Shown: positions 34,191 to 42,937, counted from the first letter of the stretch. The stretch is DNA of 64,000 nt from Stigmatella aurantiaca DW4/3-1 (GCF_000165485.1 NC_014623.1:4359501-4423500); one strand, 5' to 3'. Program-made: numbers and translations. Notes: a model not told the origin generated them from the sequence alone.

Positions 34191-35666
34191 ATGCCTCGCT
34201 CCCAAGCCCTCCTTGTGACGTTGCTGCCCCTTGCCCTCGTCCTGGGGGCCATGGGAACCACCTCTGCTCCCCCAGAGGTCCCGGACTCCCTTGAATCCCC
34301 GGACGCCGGCCTCTTGGCGGCGGAAGCCGCCGCGGACGCGGGCCCGGGTGAGGCCGATGCGGGCCCGCCTCCTTTGTCAGGACTGGTGCCTCCCGCGCCT
34401 GTTCCCTCTCGGGCCACGGCGCCTCCCATCACCCAATTGCGGCCCTTGGCCCGCAAGGACGACGTGCTCGCCCAGGCCCGGCTGAGTGGCGGACGGTTCG
34501 TCATGCCCCCCGCGAAGGGCGGGGCCACCTTGACCGTGGACCCCCCGCTCCAAGCACAGCTCACCCGCATCATGCAGGACTACCAGGTGCCTTACGGTGC
34601 CGCGGTGGTGATCGAGCCCTCCACGGGGCGGGTGCTGGCGTTGGCGGAGCACTCCCAGACCGATCCCTCGATGCGAGGGCTGACCAGCCGCGCGGTGTTC
34701 CCCGCGGCCAGCATCTTCAAGATCGTCACCGGAAGCGCTCTCTTGGAGGCCGGGGTGTCTCCCGGAGAGGAGGCCTGCTTCCACGGGGGCAAGCGCGGGT
34801 TGACCGAGAAGCTCTTGGAGGACACTGGCCGGGATGGCGCCTGCCACACGTTGTCCTCCGCCATGGGCAAGAGCGCCAATGTCGTCTTCGCCAAGCTCAC
34901 CCGGAAGTACCTCTCCGCGGATGCGCTGAGGCGGATGGCGGCGCGGCTTCGCTTCAACCGGCCCATTTCTTTTCCCATCCCCACGGATGTCTCGCTCGCC
35001 TCCATCCCCGAGGACGAGTTCGGACTGGCCAACACCGGGGCGGGGTTTGGTGATGTGTACCTGTCTCCGCTGCACGGCGCGGCGCTCGCCGCTGCCTCGG
35101 CCACGGGCGTGTGGAGGGATCCGGTCCTCTTCGAGCCTGCCGCGGATGCCGCGCCCGCTCTCGCCGAGGAGGTGTTGTCGCCGGAGGTAACGCATGCCCT
35201 CACTGGGATGTTGGAGGAGACGGTGACCCATGGCACGGCCCGGCGCATCTTCCGGGAGCGGGCCTTCCGGGTAGAGGGGGCCGTGGGCAAGACGGGCACG
35301 CTGGCGGACAAGAATCCGTTCCGGGACTACTCGTGGTTCGTGGGCTTCGCGCCGAAGGACCATCCCCGGGTGGCGGTGGCCGCCGTCATCGTCAACGAGC
35401 CGCTGTGGCGCATCCGGGCCACGTGGCTGGGGCGCGAGGCGATGCGCCTGGCCCTGGAGCGGTTCCCCGCGCCGGTGGTGCCCAAGGAAGCCCCCCTGGT
35501 CGCCGAGCCGGTCCCTCCTCCCGCCGAGCCTCTTCCCGCGCTCCAGGCCGTCTCCACCGCCGCCGAGGAAGCCGAGGAGGCCGAGGGGGCGGAGTCCCAC
35601 CCGCTGGAAGCGGAACCTCCGAAGGAGCCCCCTGCCTCGGCGAATGCCTCGGCGCCCCTGCCGTGA
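34191..35666 (+). CDS. Penicillin-binding transpeptidase-domain protein
   Basis: A 491-residue D,D-transpeptidase-like protein. A signal peptide (1-25) and an acidic Ala/Pro linker are followed by a penicillin-binding domain (about 115-430) with all three active-site boxes: SIFK with Ser174 and Lys177, SAN at 228-230, and KTG at 367-369. It lacks the N-terminal dimerisation domain of ordinary class B PBPs. The C-terminal ~60 residues are Pro/Glu/Ala-rich and probably disordered. It is transcribed divergently from the ABC permease and converges with a DUF4388 gene. A role in cell-wall remodelling, perhaps during sporulation, is plausible but not shown. Confidence 0.88.
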   Translation: MPRSQALLVTLLPLALVLGAMGTTSAPPEVPDSLESPDAGLLAAEAAADAGPGEADAGPPPLSGLVPPAPVPSRATAPPITQLRPLARKDDVLAQARLSGGRFVMPPAKGGATLTVDPPLQAQLTRIMQDYQVPYGAAVVIEPSTGRVLALAEHSQTDPSMRGLTSRAVFPAASIFKIVTGSALLEAGVSPGEEACFHGGKRGLTEKLLEDTGRDGACHTLSSAMGKSANVVFAKLTRKYLSADALRRMAARLRFNRPISFPIPTDVSLASIPEDEFGLANTGAGFGDVYLSPLHGAALAAASATGVWRDPVLFEPAADAAPALAEEVLSPEVTHALTGMLEETVTHGTARRIFRERAFRVEGAVGKTGTLADKNPFRDYSWFVGFAPKDHPRVAVAAVIVNEPLWRIRATWLGREAMRLALERFPAPVVPKEAPLVAEPVPPPAEPLPALQAVSTAAEEAEEAEGAESHPLEAEPPKEPPASANASAPLP

Positions 35667-35681
35667 TGCCCGCCCGCGGGC

Positions 35682-36830
35682 TCAGACCGGGGTGAGCTTC
35701 ACGAAGCCGCTGTCCACGAAGCCTTGGAAGTACTTGAGCGCGTCCAACTCGTGGATCGGGGAGACCCGGATGATGGCGGCCACGTCCCGGGTGCCGTTGA
35801 TGCGCGACAGCAGGTAACGCTCCGGGGCGCTGAGCGGCATCGTTTTGAGCTGGGCCTGGGGAAGCAGCAGCGAGGGCACCTGCGCGGGATCCATCAGCAG
35901 CAGCCGCAGCGCTTCGTGCAGGGAGGTCTCCGCGCTCTTCAGCAACTCCGCCGTCTGCGGCGAAGGCGCGACCTCGTAGGCACGGCGGGCCAGGGCCTCG
36001 GCATCCCGGAAGTTACAGTTGTCCAGGAACATGCGTGCCGCCTGGAGGATCTCCTCGACGGGAGACTCCGAGCCGATGATGGTGGGCGCGGGAGTGGGCG
36101 GCGCCGCCGGGGAAGGGGGAGGGTCCTCGCGGACCTTCACCGCGTCCTGGCGGTAGAGCGCGTAGAGGCGCTGATAGAGGTAGAAGTCCGAGGCGTGGAG
36201 GGCCAGCGCCATCTCGTCGATCGTCATCCCCTCTTTGATGTGGGTGACGAGCTTTTCATCGCGGCTTCCAGGCTGGCGGGATTCGGGCAGGCGGCGCTCG
36301 TCCACCACCAACCGGGCCTTGCCGGAGGGGAACACCGCCCGGATGGCCTGCCAGGCCGTCTCCCGGAACTCCCCCTCGCGATGGATGTCCTGAAGATCCA
36401 CCCGCACGTCCAACCCTTCGCCCAGGGCCACCACGTGCTTCGCTTCGAACAGGAATTCGCCCTCTCCCCACTGGAAGGCATCCAGCAGCATCTCCCGGAA
36501 CTTGAGGTTCAGGGTGTTCTGAACGGTGGGCTCCGGGATGATGCCCTGCATCACCAGGATCTTCCCCAGCAGCATGTCCGTTACGCGCTGCGTCTCGAAG
36601 GCGCGGCCCAGCTGGTCCTCGGTCAAGTGCCCCATGTTGATGAGGAACTGGCCCAGGAATTCCCGGGGCTGGTTCGAGCTGGCGCTGATGACGGCGCCCT
36701 GGCTCAGCGTCAGCTCCTTGAAGACGCCAGGACGTTGGATCCGGAGCACACCGGAACTCCGCCGGTTCCCCAGATAGCTGACGGCGTCCCGAAGGGGCAT
36801 CGTCGCGAAGTCACCTGACAATCCGGGCAT
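35682..36830 (-). CDS. DUF4388 (PATAN-like) protein
   Basis: A 382-residue protein. The N-terminal ~110 residues match DUF4388 (LSGDFATMPLRDAVSYL, SSGVLRIQRPG, ELTLSQGAVISASS), a domain frequent in myxobacteria and linked to signalling and gliding proteins. A helical middle part (FLGQFLINMG, LTEDQLGRAFETQR) resembles the GSPII_E/general secretion N-terminal fold. A Pro-rich linker (about 235-250) and helical repeats follow; the C-terminus (ERYLLSRINGTRDVAAIIRVSPI) repeats a short HTH-like motif. No catalytic residues are evident. Probably a regulatory adaptor. It is divergent from a glutaredoxin-like gene (20-nt gap). Confidence 0.8.
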   Translation of the reverse strand: MPGLSGDFATMPLRDAVSYLGNRRSSGVLRIQRPGVFKELTLSQGAVISASSNQPREFLGQFLINMGHLTEDQLGRAFETQRVTDMLLGKILVMQGIIPEPTVQNTLNLKFREMLLDAFQWGEGEFLFEAKHVVALGEGLDVRVDLQDIHREGEFRETAWQAIRAVFPSGKARLVVDERRLPESRQPGSRDEKLVTHIKEGMTIDEMALALHASDFYLYQRLYALYRQDAVKVREDPPPSPAAPPTPAPTIIGSESPVEEILQAARMFLDNCNFRDAEALARRAYEVAPSPQTAELLKSAETSLHEALRLLLMDPAQVPSLLLPQAQLKTMPLSAPERYLLSRINGTRDVAAIIRVSPIHELDALKYFQGFVDSGFVKLTPV

Positions 36831-36850
36831 CGCTGACCATCCTGCAACGC

Positions 36851-37129
36851 ATGAGGGTGGATATCTACTCGAAACCCGCCTGCTCGCTGTGCGACGCGGC
36901 CCTGGATGTGGTGGAGCGGGTGCGTGCTCGCATCCCCTTCGAACTGCGGCTCATCAGCATCCTGGAGGATCCGGCGCTCGTGGCGGCCTACCGCTATGAC
37001 ATCCCCGTGGTGTCCATCAATGGGCAGCCGGTCTTCAAGCACCGGGTGGAAGAGGCTGAACTCGAGGCTTACCTGCTCCAGGTGCTGAGTGGCACACAGG
37101 TTGCTCATTCCCGGGCACAGGATGAGTAA
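36851..37129 (+). CDS. Glutaredoxin-like (DUF836) protein
   Basis: A small 92-residue thioredoxin-fold protein. Its redox motif is CSLC (Cys11, Cys14) after a MRVDIYSKPA strand. The cis-proline is in YDIPVVSING, followed by QPVFKHRVEEAELEAYL. It matches the glutaredoxin-like DUF836 family of bacterial dithiol proteins. The gene lies alone between the DUF4388 gene (divergent) and a GGDEF-like gene 131 nt downstream. Confidence 0.85.
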   Translation: MRVDIYSKPACSLCDAALDVVERVRARIPFELRLISILEDPALVAAYRYDIPVVSINGQPVFKHRVEEAELEAYLLQVLSGTQVAHSRAQDE

Positions 37130-37260
37130 CGAAGTGCCCTTCTTCTGGAACTTCAAGGGGATGGACAGGGTGGGCAGGGCGGCAGGGCTGTAATTCTGGC
37201 GGGAGCGGTGGGGGGGGCGGTGGGGAAGAAAGTTCTGACTGGGAAAGGGAGGCCGGGGTC

Positions 37261-38214
37261 TTGTCGGTAAGGCACAAGCATCGTGGGAAGTCGGGACTCC
37301 AGCCGACCGTGCTCCTGGTGGAGCCACGGACCGACGATCTGGAGCGGGCCCGAGCGTTGCTCGGGGAGGCCGGGTTTCGCGTGGTGCCCCTCACGCGTTT
37401 CGAGGCCGTCGCGCCGATCTTCGAGGTCATCCGTCCCGACGTGGTGGTGCTCGCCGCGCATGCGCCGGAGTACGCGGCGGTGGCGGTGGTGCGCAGGCTG
37501 CGGCAGATGGGGGCTGGAGCGGTGCCCCTGTTCTACCTGGTGGACCCCGATCACCCCGAGGCGTGGCGGTTCTGCCTGGAGAAGGGGCTGGGCGTGGACA
37601 TCGTGCCGCGCACCGTGTCGGGCAGCGAGCTGGCGCTCCGGCTCCACTCGGTGCTCCGGCTGCGGGAAGAGGTGCTGCGCGTCAAGGAGGCGGGAGACGC
37701 GGCCGCGGCCTCCGTGCTGCACGATGAGCTCACCGGCGTCTACAACAAGCCGTTCCTGCTGGCGATGATCGCGCAGGAGGCGCGGCGCTCGGAGCGCTAC
37801 GGCGGCCCCTTCTCCGTGATGGCGTGCGCGCCCCAGGGGTACCGGGCGTTCTGCAAGCAGCATGGCCAGGCGATGGGGGAGCGGCTGCTGGTCTACACCG
37901 CGGTGGTGCTGGGACAGACGGTGCGCGAGTCGGATGTGGTGGCGCGCGTGTCGGATGAGGAATTCGCCCTGCTCCTGCCGGCGATGGAGGAGGAGGCCCT
38001 GCCGGGGCTGCTCACCCGCATCGCCACGCGGTTCGAGCTGGCGCGGTTCCAGGTCGAGGGCAAGGCGTTGAGGACTTCGTTGTTGTTGGGGGCCGTGAGC
38101 TTCCCGGACATGGTGGGGGCGCCCGCGCAGCTGTTGAGCGGGGCCATCCAGGAGATGAGACGGTCGCGCGAAGTGCGCCGGTGGGACATGGGGATGAGCC
38201 GGTTATCGGTTTGA
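37261..38214 (+). CDS. Receiver-GGDEF-like protein with degenerate motif
   Basis: A 317-residue protein. The N-terminal ~125 residues resemble a response-regulator receiver (PTVLLVEPRTDDLERARALLGEAGF, VVVLAAHAPE), but the phospho-acceptor position is an alanine-rich loop, so phosphorylation is doubtful. The C-terminal half has the diguanylate cyclase fold (HDELTGVYNKPFLLAMIAQEARRSERYGG), yet the active-site GGDEF is replaced by VSDEEF. It is therefore probably catalytically dead and may be a c-di-GMP- or protein-binding module. It starts with TTG at 37261 after GGGAGG. It is followed by an NtrC-like regulator 78 nt downstream. Confidence 0.75.
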   Translation: MSVRHKHRGKSGLQPTVLLVEPRTDDLERARALLGEAGFRVVPLTRFEAVAPIFEVIRPDVVVLAAHAPEYAAVAVVRRLRQMGAGAVPLFYLVDPDHPEAWRFCLEKGLGVDIVPRTVSGSELALRLHSVLRLREEVLRVKEAGDAAAASVLHDELTGVYNKPFLLAMIAQEARRSERYGGPFSVMACAPQGYRAFCKQHGQAMGERLLVYTAVVLGQTVRESDVVARVSDEEFALLLPAMEEEALPGLLTRIATRFELARFQVEGKALRTSLLLGAVSFPDMVGAPAQLLSGAIQEMRRSREVRRWDMGMSRLSV

Positions 38215-38292
38215 GGATTCACGGTGCGAGGCGAGGGCCCCCAAGGGGGTTGCGCTGACACTATCTTGAGTAAGGGCGAGGGGAGCCAGGGG

Positions 38293-39936
38293 ATGGATCG
38301 GATCGCGGTGCTGGTGGTGGACGACGAGGAGTCGGTGAGGACGTTCCTGGGCGAGCTGCTTGGGGGCGCGGGATACCAGGTTCGCTGTGCGTCCAATGGG
38401 GCGCAGGCCTTGGAGATGCTGGAGGGCGGCTCCTTCGACGCGGTGCTGTTGGATGTGGTGATGCCGGAGATGAGCGGGCTGGAAGTGCTGCGGCGCTACC
38501 GGAGCTCGGGTGGCAACGCGCCGGTCATCGTCCTGTCGGCCCTGGCGGGTGCGGACGACGCGGTGCGGGCGATGAAGATGGGGGCCAGCGACTACCTGGC
38601 CAAGCCGTTTGGCAACGACGAGCTGGAGGACGTGCTGGCCCGGGCGCTGGGGACGCGGGCCCCTGCCCGGCAGGCCGTGGCCCCGGGGCCATCCCGGCAG
38701 AGCACCTTGGTGCAGGAAGGCCTGGGCGAGACGCGCGCCATCGTCTCCACGTCCCCGTCCATGCGGCGGGCCCGTGCGTTGGTGGAGCGCATCGCCGATA
38801 CGGATGTGCCGGTGCTGCTCCTGGGAGAGTCCGGCACGGGCAAAGAGGTGATTGCCCGGGAGATTCACGCGCGCAGCCAGCGCCGGTCCCGTCCGTTCAT
38901 CAAGGTGAACTGCGCGGCGCTTCCGGGCGAGCTGCTGGAGAGCGAGCTGTTCGGCCACGAGCGGGGCGCCTTCACCGGCGCGACGGCGGAGAAGCCGGGC
39001 AAGTTCGAGCTGGCGGACCAGGGCACCATCTTCCTGGATGAGATTGGCGAGATGGCCATCCGCCTCCAGGCCAAGCTGCTCCAGGTGTTGCAGGACGAGG
39101 AGTTCTTCCGCGTGGGCGGCAAGAAGAGCGTCCGGGTGGACAGCCGCGTGGTGGTGGCCACCAACCGCGATCTGGAGAAGGAGATCGCGCTGGGCAACTT
39201 CCGCGAGGACCTCTACTACCGCCTCAACGTGGTGGCGATCCGGCTGCCCACCCTTCGCGAGCGCATGGAAGACGTGGTGCCGCTGACGGACCACTTCCTC
39301 AAGAAGTACGGGCGCAACTACATCCAGGGCGTCTCGGAGCTTCCCTCGGAGGTGCTCCGGGCCTTCACGGAGTACGAGTGGCCGGGCAACGTGCGCGAGC
39401 TGGAGAACATGGTGCGCCGGTTGTGCGCGCTGAAGGATCCAACGATGGTGCTGGACGAGCTGCGCGAGGGCCGGACCCCCGCGAGCGCTCCGTCCCTGCC
39501 CACCGCGTACGCCGGTGAAGGCAGCAGCGCGAATGTCCGTGCTCCGGAGCCGGAGCCGGTCCGCGCTCAGCCCGTGCCCGCCACGCAAGTGCTGGAGATG
39601 CCCTCGCGCGGGGGCGCTTCGGCGCAGCCCAGCCCGGCATCGTCCATCTCGGAGCTGTTCGCCAACCCGGCGCCGCAGATCCGCTACGCCAACCCGTTCG
39701 ACATTCCGCAGCCGCCTCCGCCTCCGCTCACCATGCCGGTGGCCGAGATGTCGCTGAAGGACATCGGCAAGCGGGCGGCGATGCTGGCCGAGCGTGAGGC
39801 CATCCTCGCCATGCTCCAGCGCACCGCGTGGAACAAGCGGAAGGCGGCGGGCAAGCTGCGCATCAGCTACAAGGCGCTGCTCTACAAGATCAAGGAGTGC
39901 GGCATCGTGGACCCGCGCGCCAGCGCGGAGTTCTGA
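38293..39936 (+). CDS. Sigma-54-dependent NtrC-family response regulator
   Basis: A 547-residue bacterial enhancer-binding protein. The receiver domain (about 4-118) has the acidic pocket (VVDDEE), the phospho-acceptor Asp54 and a conserved Lys in YLAKPFG. The AAA+ domain (about 150-390) has Walker A GESGTGKE (178-185), the sigma-54 contact loop GAFTGA, and Walker B TIFLDEIGEM. A Pro-rich linker (about 390-490) precedes a Fis-type HTH (AILAMLQRTAWNKRKAAGKLRISYKALLYKIKE). The start at 38293 begins the receiver. It activates sigma-54 promoters on phosphorylation; the cognate histidine kinase is not nearby. A strong terminator follows. Confidence 0.93.
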   Translation: MDRIAVLVVDDEESVRTFLGELLGGAGYQVRCASNGAQALEMLEGGSFDAVLLDVVMPEMSGLEVLRRYRSSGGNAPVIVLSALAGADDAVRAMKMGASDYLAKPFGNDELEDVLARALGTRAPARQAVAPGPSRQSTLVQEGLGETRAIVSTSPSMRRARALVERIADTDVPVLLLGESGTGKEVIAREIHARSQRRSRPFIKVNCAALPGELLESELFGHERGAFTGATAEKPGKFELADQGTIFLDEIGEMAIRLQAKLLQVLQDEEFFRVGGKKSVRVDSRVVVATNRDLEKEIALGNFREDLYYRLNVVAIRLPTLRERMEDVVPLTDHFLKKYGRNYIQGVSELPSEVLRAFTEYEWPGNVRELENMVRRLCALKDPTMVLDELREGRTPASAPSLPTAYAGEGSSANVRAPEPEPVRAQPVPATQVLEMPSRGGASAQPSPASSISELFANPAPQIRYANPFDIPQPPPPPLTMPVAEMSLKDIGKRAAMLAEREAILAMLQRTAWNKRKAAGKLRISYKALLYKIKECGIVDPRASAEF

Positions 39937-39958
39937 GCCGCTTCCCCCGCTGAGCGGA

Positions 39959-39997
39959 AGAAGAGGAGGGGCAAGGCATCGCCCCTCTTCTTTTTTT
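39959..39997 (+). terminator. Rho-independent terminator after the NtrC-like gene
   Basis: AGAAGAGGAGGGGC, a 7-nt loop, then GCCCCTCTTCTT followed by a run of T residues: a 12-bp stem containing one G-T pair. It lies about 24 nt after the stop codon. Confidence 0.85.
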
Positions 39998-40009
39998 GGA
40001 AGAGAACTT

Positions 40010-40028
40010 GAATTTGCAAATCATTATC
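40010..40028. promoter_or_regulatory. Fur-box-like element
   Basis: GAATTTGCAAATCATTATC matches the 19-bp Fur consensus GATAATGATAATCATTATC at 14 of 19 positions (the right half is complete, ATCATTATC). It lies in an AT-rich island between the NtrC-like gene's terminator and the epimerase gene. No iron-uptake gene follows directly, so function is unproven. Confidence 0.3.
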
Positions 40029-40275
40029 AATTTTAAGAGGCTCTTCTTCCTCGACGGAGAGGAGGGGGGCTCCTGGGGGAGTCGCGCCGTTCGTTGGAGG
40101 TGCGCGAGGAGCACGGCCTGGTCACCGGAGGTGTCGACACCCGTGTCCGGCATCCCGGGCAGAGGGGAGGCGTCAGTCTCGCCGCGCTGCGGCATGCGGG
40201 GGTGTTCGATGGCGTGCGTTTGAGGGCCCTGCGCGCCCCTTGCATGCCTCGGAGGGGCTCGGTATCGACGGGGCC

Positions 40276-41100
40276 ATGGCCCCCTCCCTGGTTCTGCTGG
40301 GTTCTGGTTACACGCTCACACGGCTCGCACGGACGTATGAGGGGAGACCCGTCCTTGCCGCCACGAGGGACCCCGAGCGGCGCGCGGAGTTGGAGCGCGG
40401 GGGGGCCCGGGTCTGCTCGGTGGAGGAGGCGCTCGAGCACGTAGAGGGCGCCCATGTCATCAGCTCCATTCCTCCCGAGGCGGGCCTCGATGGACGGCTC
40501 GCCGAGGTGTTTGCCCGGCACCCCCCATCCCGGTGCGTGTACTTGTCCTCGACGGGGGTCTACGGCGCCACACGCGGCGTGGTGGACGAGACCACGCCCG
40601 TGACTCCGTCCACGCCCGCCGTGCAGGGGCGTCTCGAGGCGGAGGCGATGTTCCGTCCCCTGGGCGCCATGGCGCTGCGCGTCGCCGGGATCTACGGACC
40701 GGGCCGGGGGATGCACATGCGGCTGCTCTCCGGCACCCACCGGCTTCCCGAGGGAGGCGGGGGCCGCCTCTCGCGCGTTCATGTGGAGGACCTGGTGGAA
40801 GCCATCCGCGTGGTGCTGGAGCGGGGGGAGCCCGGGGGCCTCTACTGCGTCGCCGATGATCGCGCCGCCACGCAGGCCGAGACGGCGTCATGGCTCTGCG
40901 AGCGCCTGGCGCTGCCCCTGCCGCCCACGGTGCCGCTGGCGACGCTCCACGAGACGCTGCGCGGCGACCGGTCGGTCTGCAACGCCCGGCTCAAGGCCCT
41001 GGGGTGGACGCTGAAATACCCGGATTTCACCACCGGCTTCGCGGCGGTGCTTGAGGCAGAAGGGCTCGTGCGCCCGCGCACGGCAGAACAGGCACCCTGA
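40276..41100 (+). CDS. NAD-dependent epimerase/dehydratase-family protein (YeeZ-like)
   Basis: A 274-residue extended short-chain-dehydrogenase-like protein. A Rossmann start LVLLGSGYTLTRLAR (GxGxx) is followed by VISSIPPE, CVYLSSTGVYGATRG, ALRVAGIYGPGRG and a HVEDLVEAIRVVLE segment. This set, with SSTGVYG and IYGPGR, matches the YeeZ class of NAD(P)-binding proteins. The typical YxxxK catalytic pair of true epimerases is not evident at the expected place (the residue after the STGVYG strand is atypical), so it may be a non-catalytic or divergent member. The start at 40276 begins the first strand; a TTG at 40240 would add 12 residues. Stand-alone gene. Confidence 0.78.
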   Translation: MAPSLVLLGSGYTLTRLARTYEGRPVLAATRDPERRAELERGGARVCSVEEALEHVEGAHVISSIPPEAGLDGRLAEVFARHPPSRCVYLSSTGVYGATRGVVDETTPVTPSTPAVQGRLEAEAMFRPLGAMALRVAGIYGPGRGMHMRLLSGTHRLPEGGGGRLSRVHVEDLVEAIRVVLERGEPGGLYCVADDRAATQAETASWLCERLALPLPPTVPLATLHETLRGDRSVCNARLKALGWTLKYPDFTTGFAAVLEAEGLVRPRTAEQAP

Positions 41101-41232
41101 TGTATTAGCGTGCCTTCCAGCGCTGAAGGGGGTTGTTCGTAAAGGTGTCTTTGCAGCCTGCCGGACGCCTGTCACGCTGCGTGAGACAGCAACGGTCTAG
41201 CCGAGGGTGCGACTCCGATGAGAGGACCAGGG

Positions 41233-41796
41233 ATGTCTCACAGGTTGTTGGCGACGTTCAACGAGGGGGTTACCCGCTCGATGGCCGGAGATCACCAGGC
41301 CGCGCTCCAGGCCTTCGACAAGGTCCTGTCCGAGGACCCGAAACACTCGCCGGCCCTGAGTGCCAAGGGGTTCTCGCTGGCCCGCCTGGGACGAGCCGGG
41401 GAAGCGCTGCCTTGTTTCGAACGCGCCATCGAGCTGGACCCGTCCAGTGCGGACAACTACCGCAACGCGGCCCTCTGCCAACTGGAGCTCGATGAGCCCG
41501 AGTCCGCCTCGTTGCTGTTCGAGCGCGCCTTCCAGCTCAACCCGGAGACCCACTACCGAGAGGCCGCCGCCGTCGAGGTCTTCCACCTGGGCCAGGCGCT
41601 GCTGACCCGGGGGGCGCGGCGCCCGGACAAGGCGCGCTACCGCCATGCCCGCCATGCCTTCGAGCTGGCCCTTGGGTATCACCCCTCCTTCATCGATGCG
41701 GCGAGGGCCCTGGCGGACGTCTGGTCGCACCTGGGCGATGCCGAGAAGAGCAGCCATTACATTCTTTTGGCGGCCCGTTTGCGGCCCGCGAGCTGA
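41233..41796 (+). CDS. TPR-repeat protein upstream of DAHP synthase
   Basis: A roughly 187-residue protein of tandem tetratricopeptide repeats. Recognisable units are ATFNEGVTRSMAGDHQAALQ, PALSAKGFSLARLGRAGEAL, SADNYRNAALCQLELDEPESA and a last pair HARHAFELALGYHPSF with ALADVWSHLGDAEKS. Such proteins are adaptors; no signal peptide is seen. It lies 28 nt before the DAHP synthase gene in the same direction, so it may be co-transcribed. ATG 41218 is an alternative start; 41233 has the better AGAGGA-type site. Confidence 0.75.
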   Translation: MSHRLLATFNEGVTRSMAGDHQAALQAFDKVLSEDPKHSPALSAKGFSLARLGRAGEALPCFERAIELDPSSADNYRNAALCQLELDEPESASLLFERAFQLNPETHYREAAAVEVFHLGQALLTRGARRPDKARYRHARHAFELALGYHPSFIDAARALADVWSHLGDAEKSSHYILLAARLRPAS

Positions 41797-41824
41797 AAGC
41801 ACCGGCCGTCCGACGGAGGATGCG

Positions 41825-42937
41825 ATGATCGTGATGCTCGAGCCGGACTCTCCCGAGTCCACGGTGGCCGCGGTGCTTCAGGCCGCCTCGCAGTACAAGG
41901 GCGTCAACCCCCGGACGCACGTCATCGAGGGGGCTGAACACACCGTCACAGAGATCTACTTGCTGGGGCCCACGGCTCAGGTGCCCGTGGAGGTCTTCGA
42001 GCAGATCCCCGGCGTGCGCCAGGTGGTGCGCGTGTCCGAGAAGTACCGGGTCATCGGGCGCCATGGGGGCAAGCGGGAGACGGCGGGGTTCGAGTACAAC
42101 GGCATCACCTTCGATGAGCGGAGCGTGAACCTGTTCGCGGGCCTGTGCGCCGTGGACACGCGGGAGAGCGTGGACACGATGATGGCGGCGCTGGCCCGGT
42201 GCGGCATCCGCACCACGAGGATGGGGGCCTACAAGCCGCGCACCAGCCCTTATGAGTTTCAGGGGCTGGGCGCCTCGTGTCTGCCGTGGGTGTTCGAGCT
42301 GGCCGGCAAGCACGGCGTCAAGGTGGTGGCGATGGAGGTGACCAACCCGCGCCACATCGATGAGATCCGCTCCGCGCTGGAGTCCTCCGGCAATGCCACC
42401 GGGGTGATGCTCCAGGTGGGTACGCGCAATGCGCAGAACTTCGAGCTGCTCAAGCAGATTGGCCAGCAGCGGGTGTTCCCCGTGCTCTTCAAGCGCGGCA
42501 TGGGCATCACCCTGGAGGAGTCCCTCAACGCCTGCGAGTACGTGGCGAGCGAGGGCAATCCGAAGATCGTCTTCTGCCTGCGCGGGGTGAAGACCCACCT
42601 GGGAGATCCGCACCGGAACATGGTGGACTTCGCCCACGTCCCGGTGGTGCGCCGGCTTACCCGGTTGCCGGTGTGCGTGGACCCCTCGCATGCCGTGGGA
42701 CGCTCGGATGCGGGGCCGGATGGCATGCCGGACATCTTCCACTCGATCGGACAGGGGCTGATTGCGGGCGCGTCCATGGTGTTGGTCGACTTCCACCCGC
42801 ATCCGGAGCAGGCGTTGTGCGACGGTCCCCAGGCGCTGCGGTTGGAGCAGCTCCCAGCGCTCCAGCGCTACACGAACATTGTCCGGGAGGCGTATGAGCA
42901 GGCCGTGCGCAACGGGCCGGGGTTGACCCCCTCCTAA
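41825..42937 (+). CDS. aroF: DAHP synthase (AroF type I-beta)
   Basis: 3-deoxy-D-arabino-heptulosonate-7-phosphate synthase, the first step of the shikimate pathway (PEP + erythrose-4-phosphate). The 370-residue protein has an N-terminal ferredoxin-like regulatory domain (about 1-75, EVFEQIPGVRQVVRVSEKYR), as in the AroA-beta/Thermotoga type. Catalytic hallmarks: GAYKPRTSPYEFQGLG, QVGTRNAQNF, PVLFKRG, CLRGVKT, DPSH and DFHPHPEQALCDGPQ. The metal ligands Cys, His, Glu and Asp lie in these blocks. The ATG at 41825 follows GGAGGATGCG. Its stop codon overlaps that of the convergent pheA-type gene (42934-42937). It faces two prephenate dehydratases, so both ends of the Phe pathway are here. Confidence 0.94.
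   Translation: MIVMLEPDSPESTVAAVLQAASQYKGVNPRTHVIEGAEHTVTEIYLLGPTAQVPVEVFEQIPGVRQVVRVSEKYRVIGRHGGKRETAGFEYNGITFDERSVNLFAGLCAVDTRESVDTMMAALARCGIRTTRMGAYKPRTSPYEFQGLGASCLPWVFELAGKHGVKVVAMEVTNPRHIDEIRSALESSGNATGVMLQVGTRNAQNFELLKQIGQQRVFPVLFKRGMGITLEESLNACEYVASEGNPKIVFCLRGVKTHLGDPHRNMVDFAHVPVVRRLTRLPVCVDPSHAVGRSDAGPDGMPDIFHSIGQGLIAGASMVLVDFHPHPEQALCDGPQALRLEQLPALQRYTNIVREAYEQAVRNGPGLTPS

Larger units (their letters stand above)
39937..40275 (+). other. Intergenic region with an AT-rich island
   Basis: No gene recognised. After the terminator there is an unusually AT-rich 35-bp island (about 40000-40035) holding a Fur-box-like sequence and a possible promoter. The next 240 bp up to the epimerase start are GC-rich; one open frame there lacks a ribosome-binding site and familiar motifs. 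Confidence 0.5.

Noticed and set aside
39996-40223. Short plus-strand frame beginning in the terminator and AT-rich island
   Set aside because: It starts inside the terminator's T-run, without a ribosome-binding site and without motifs.
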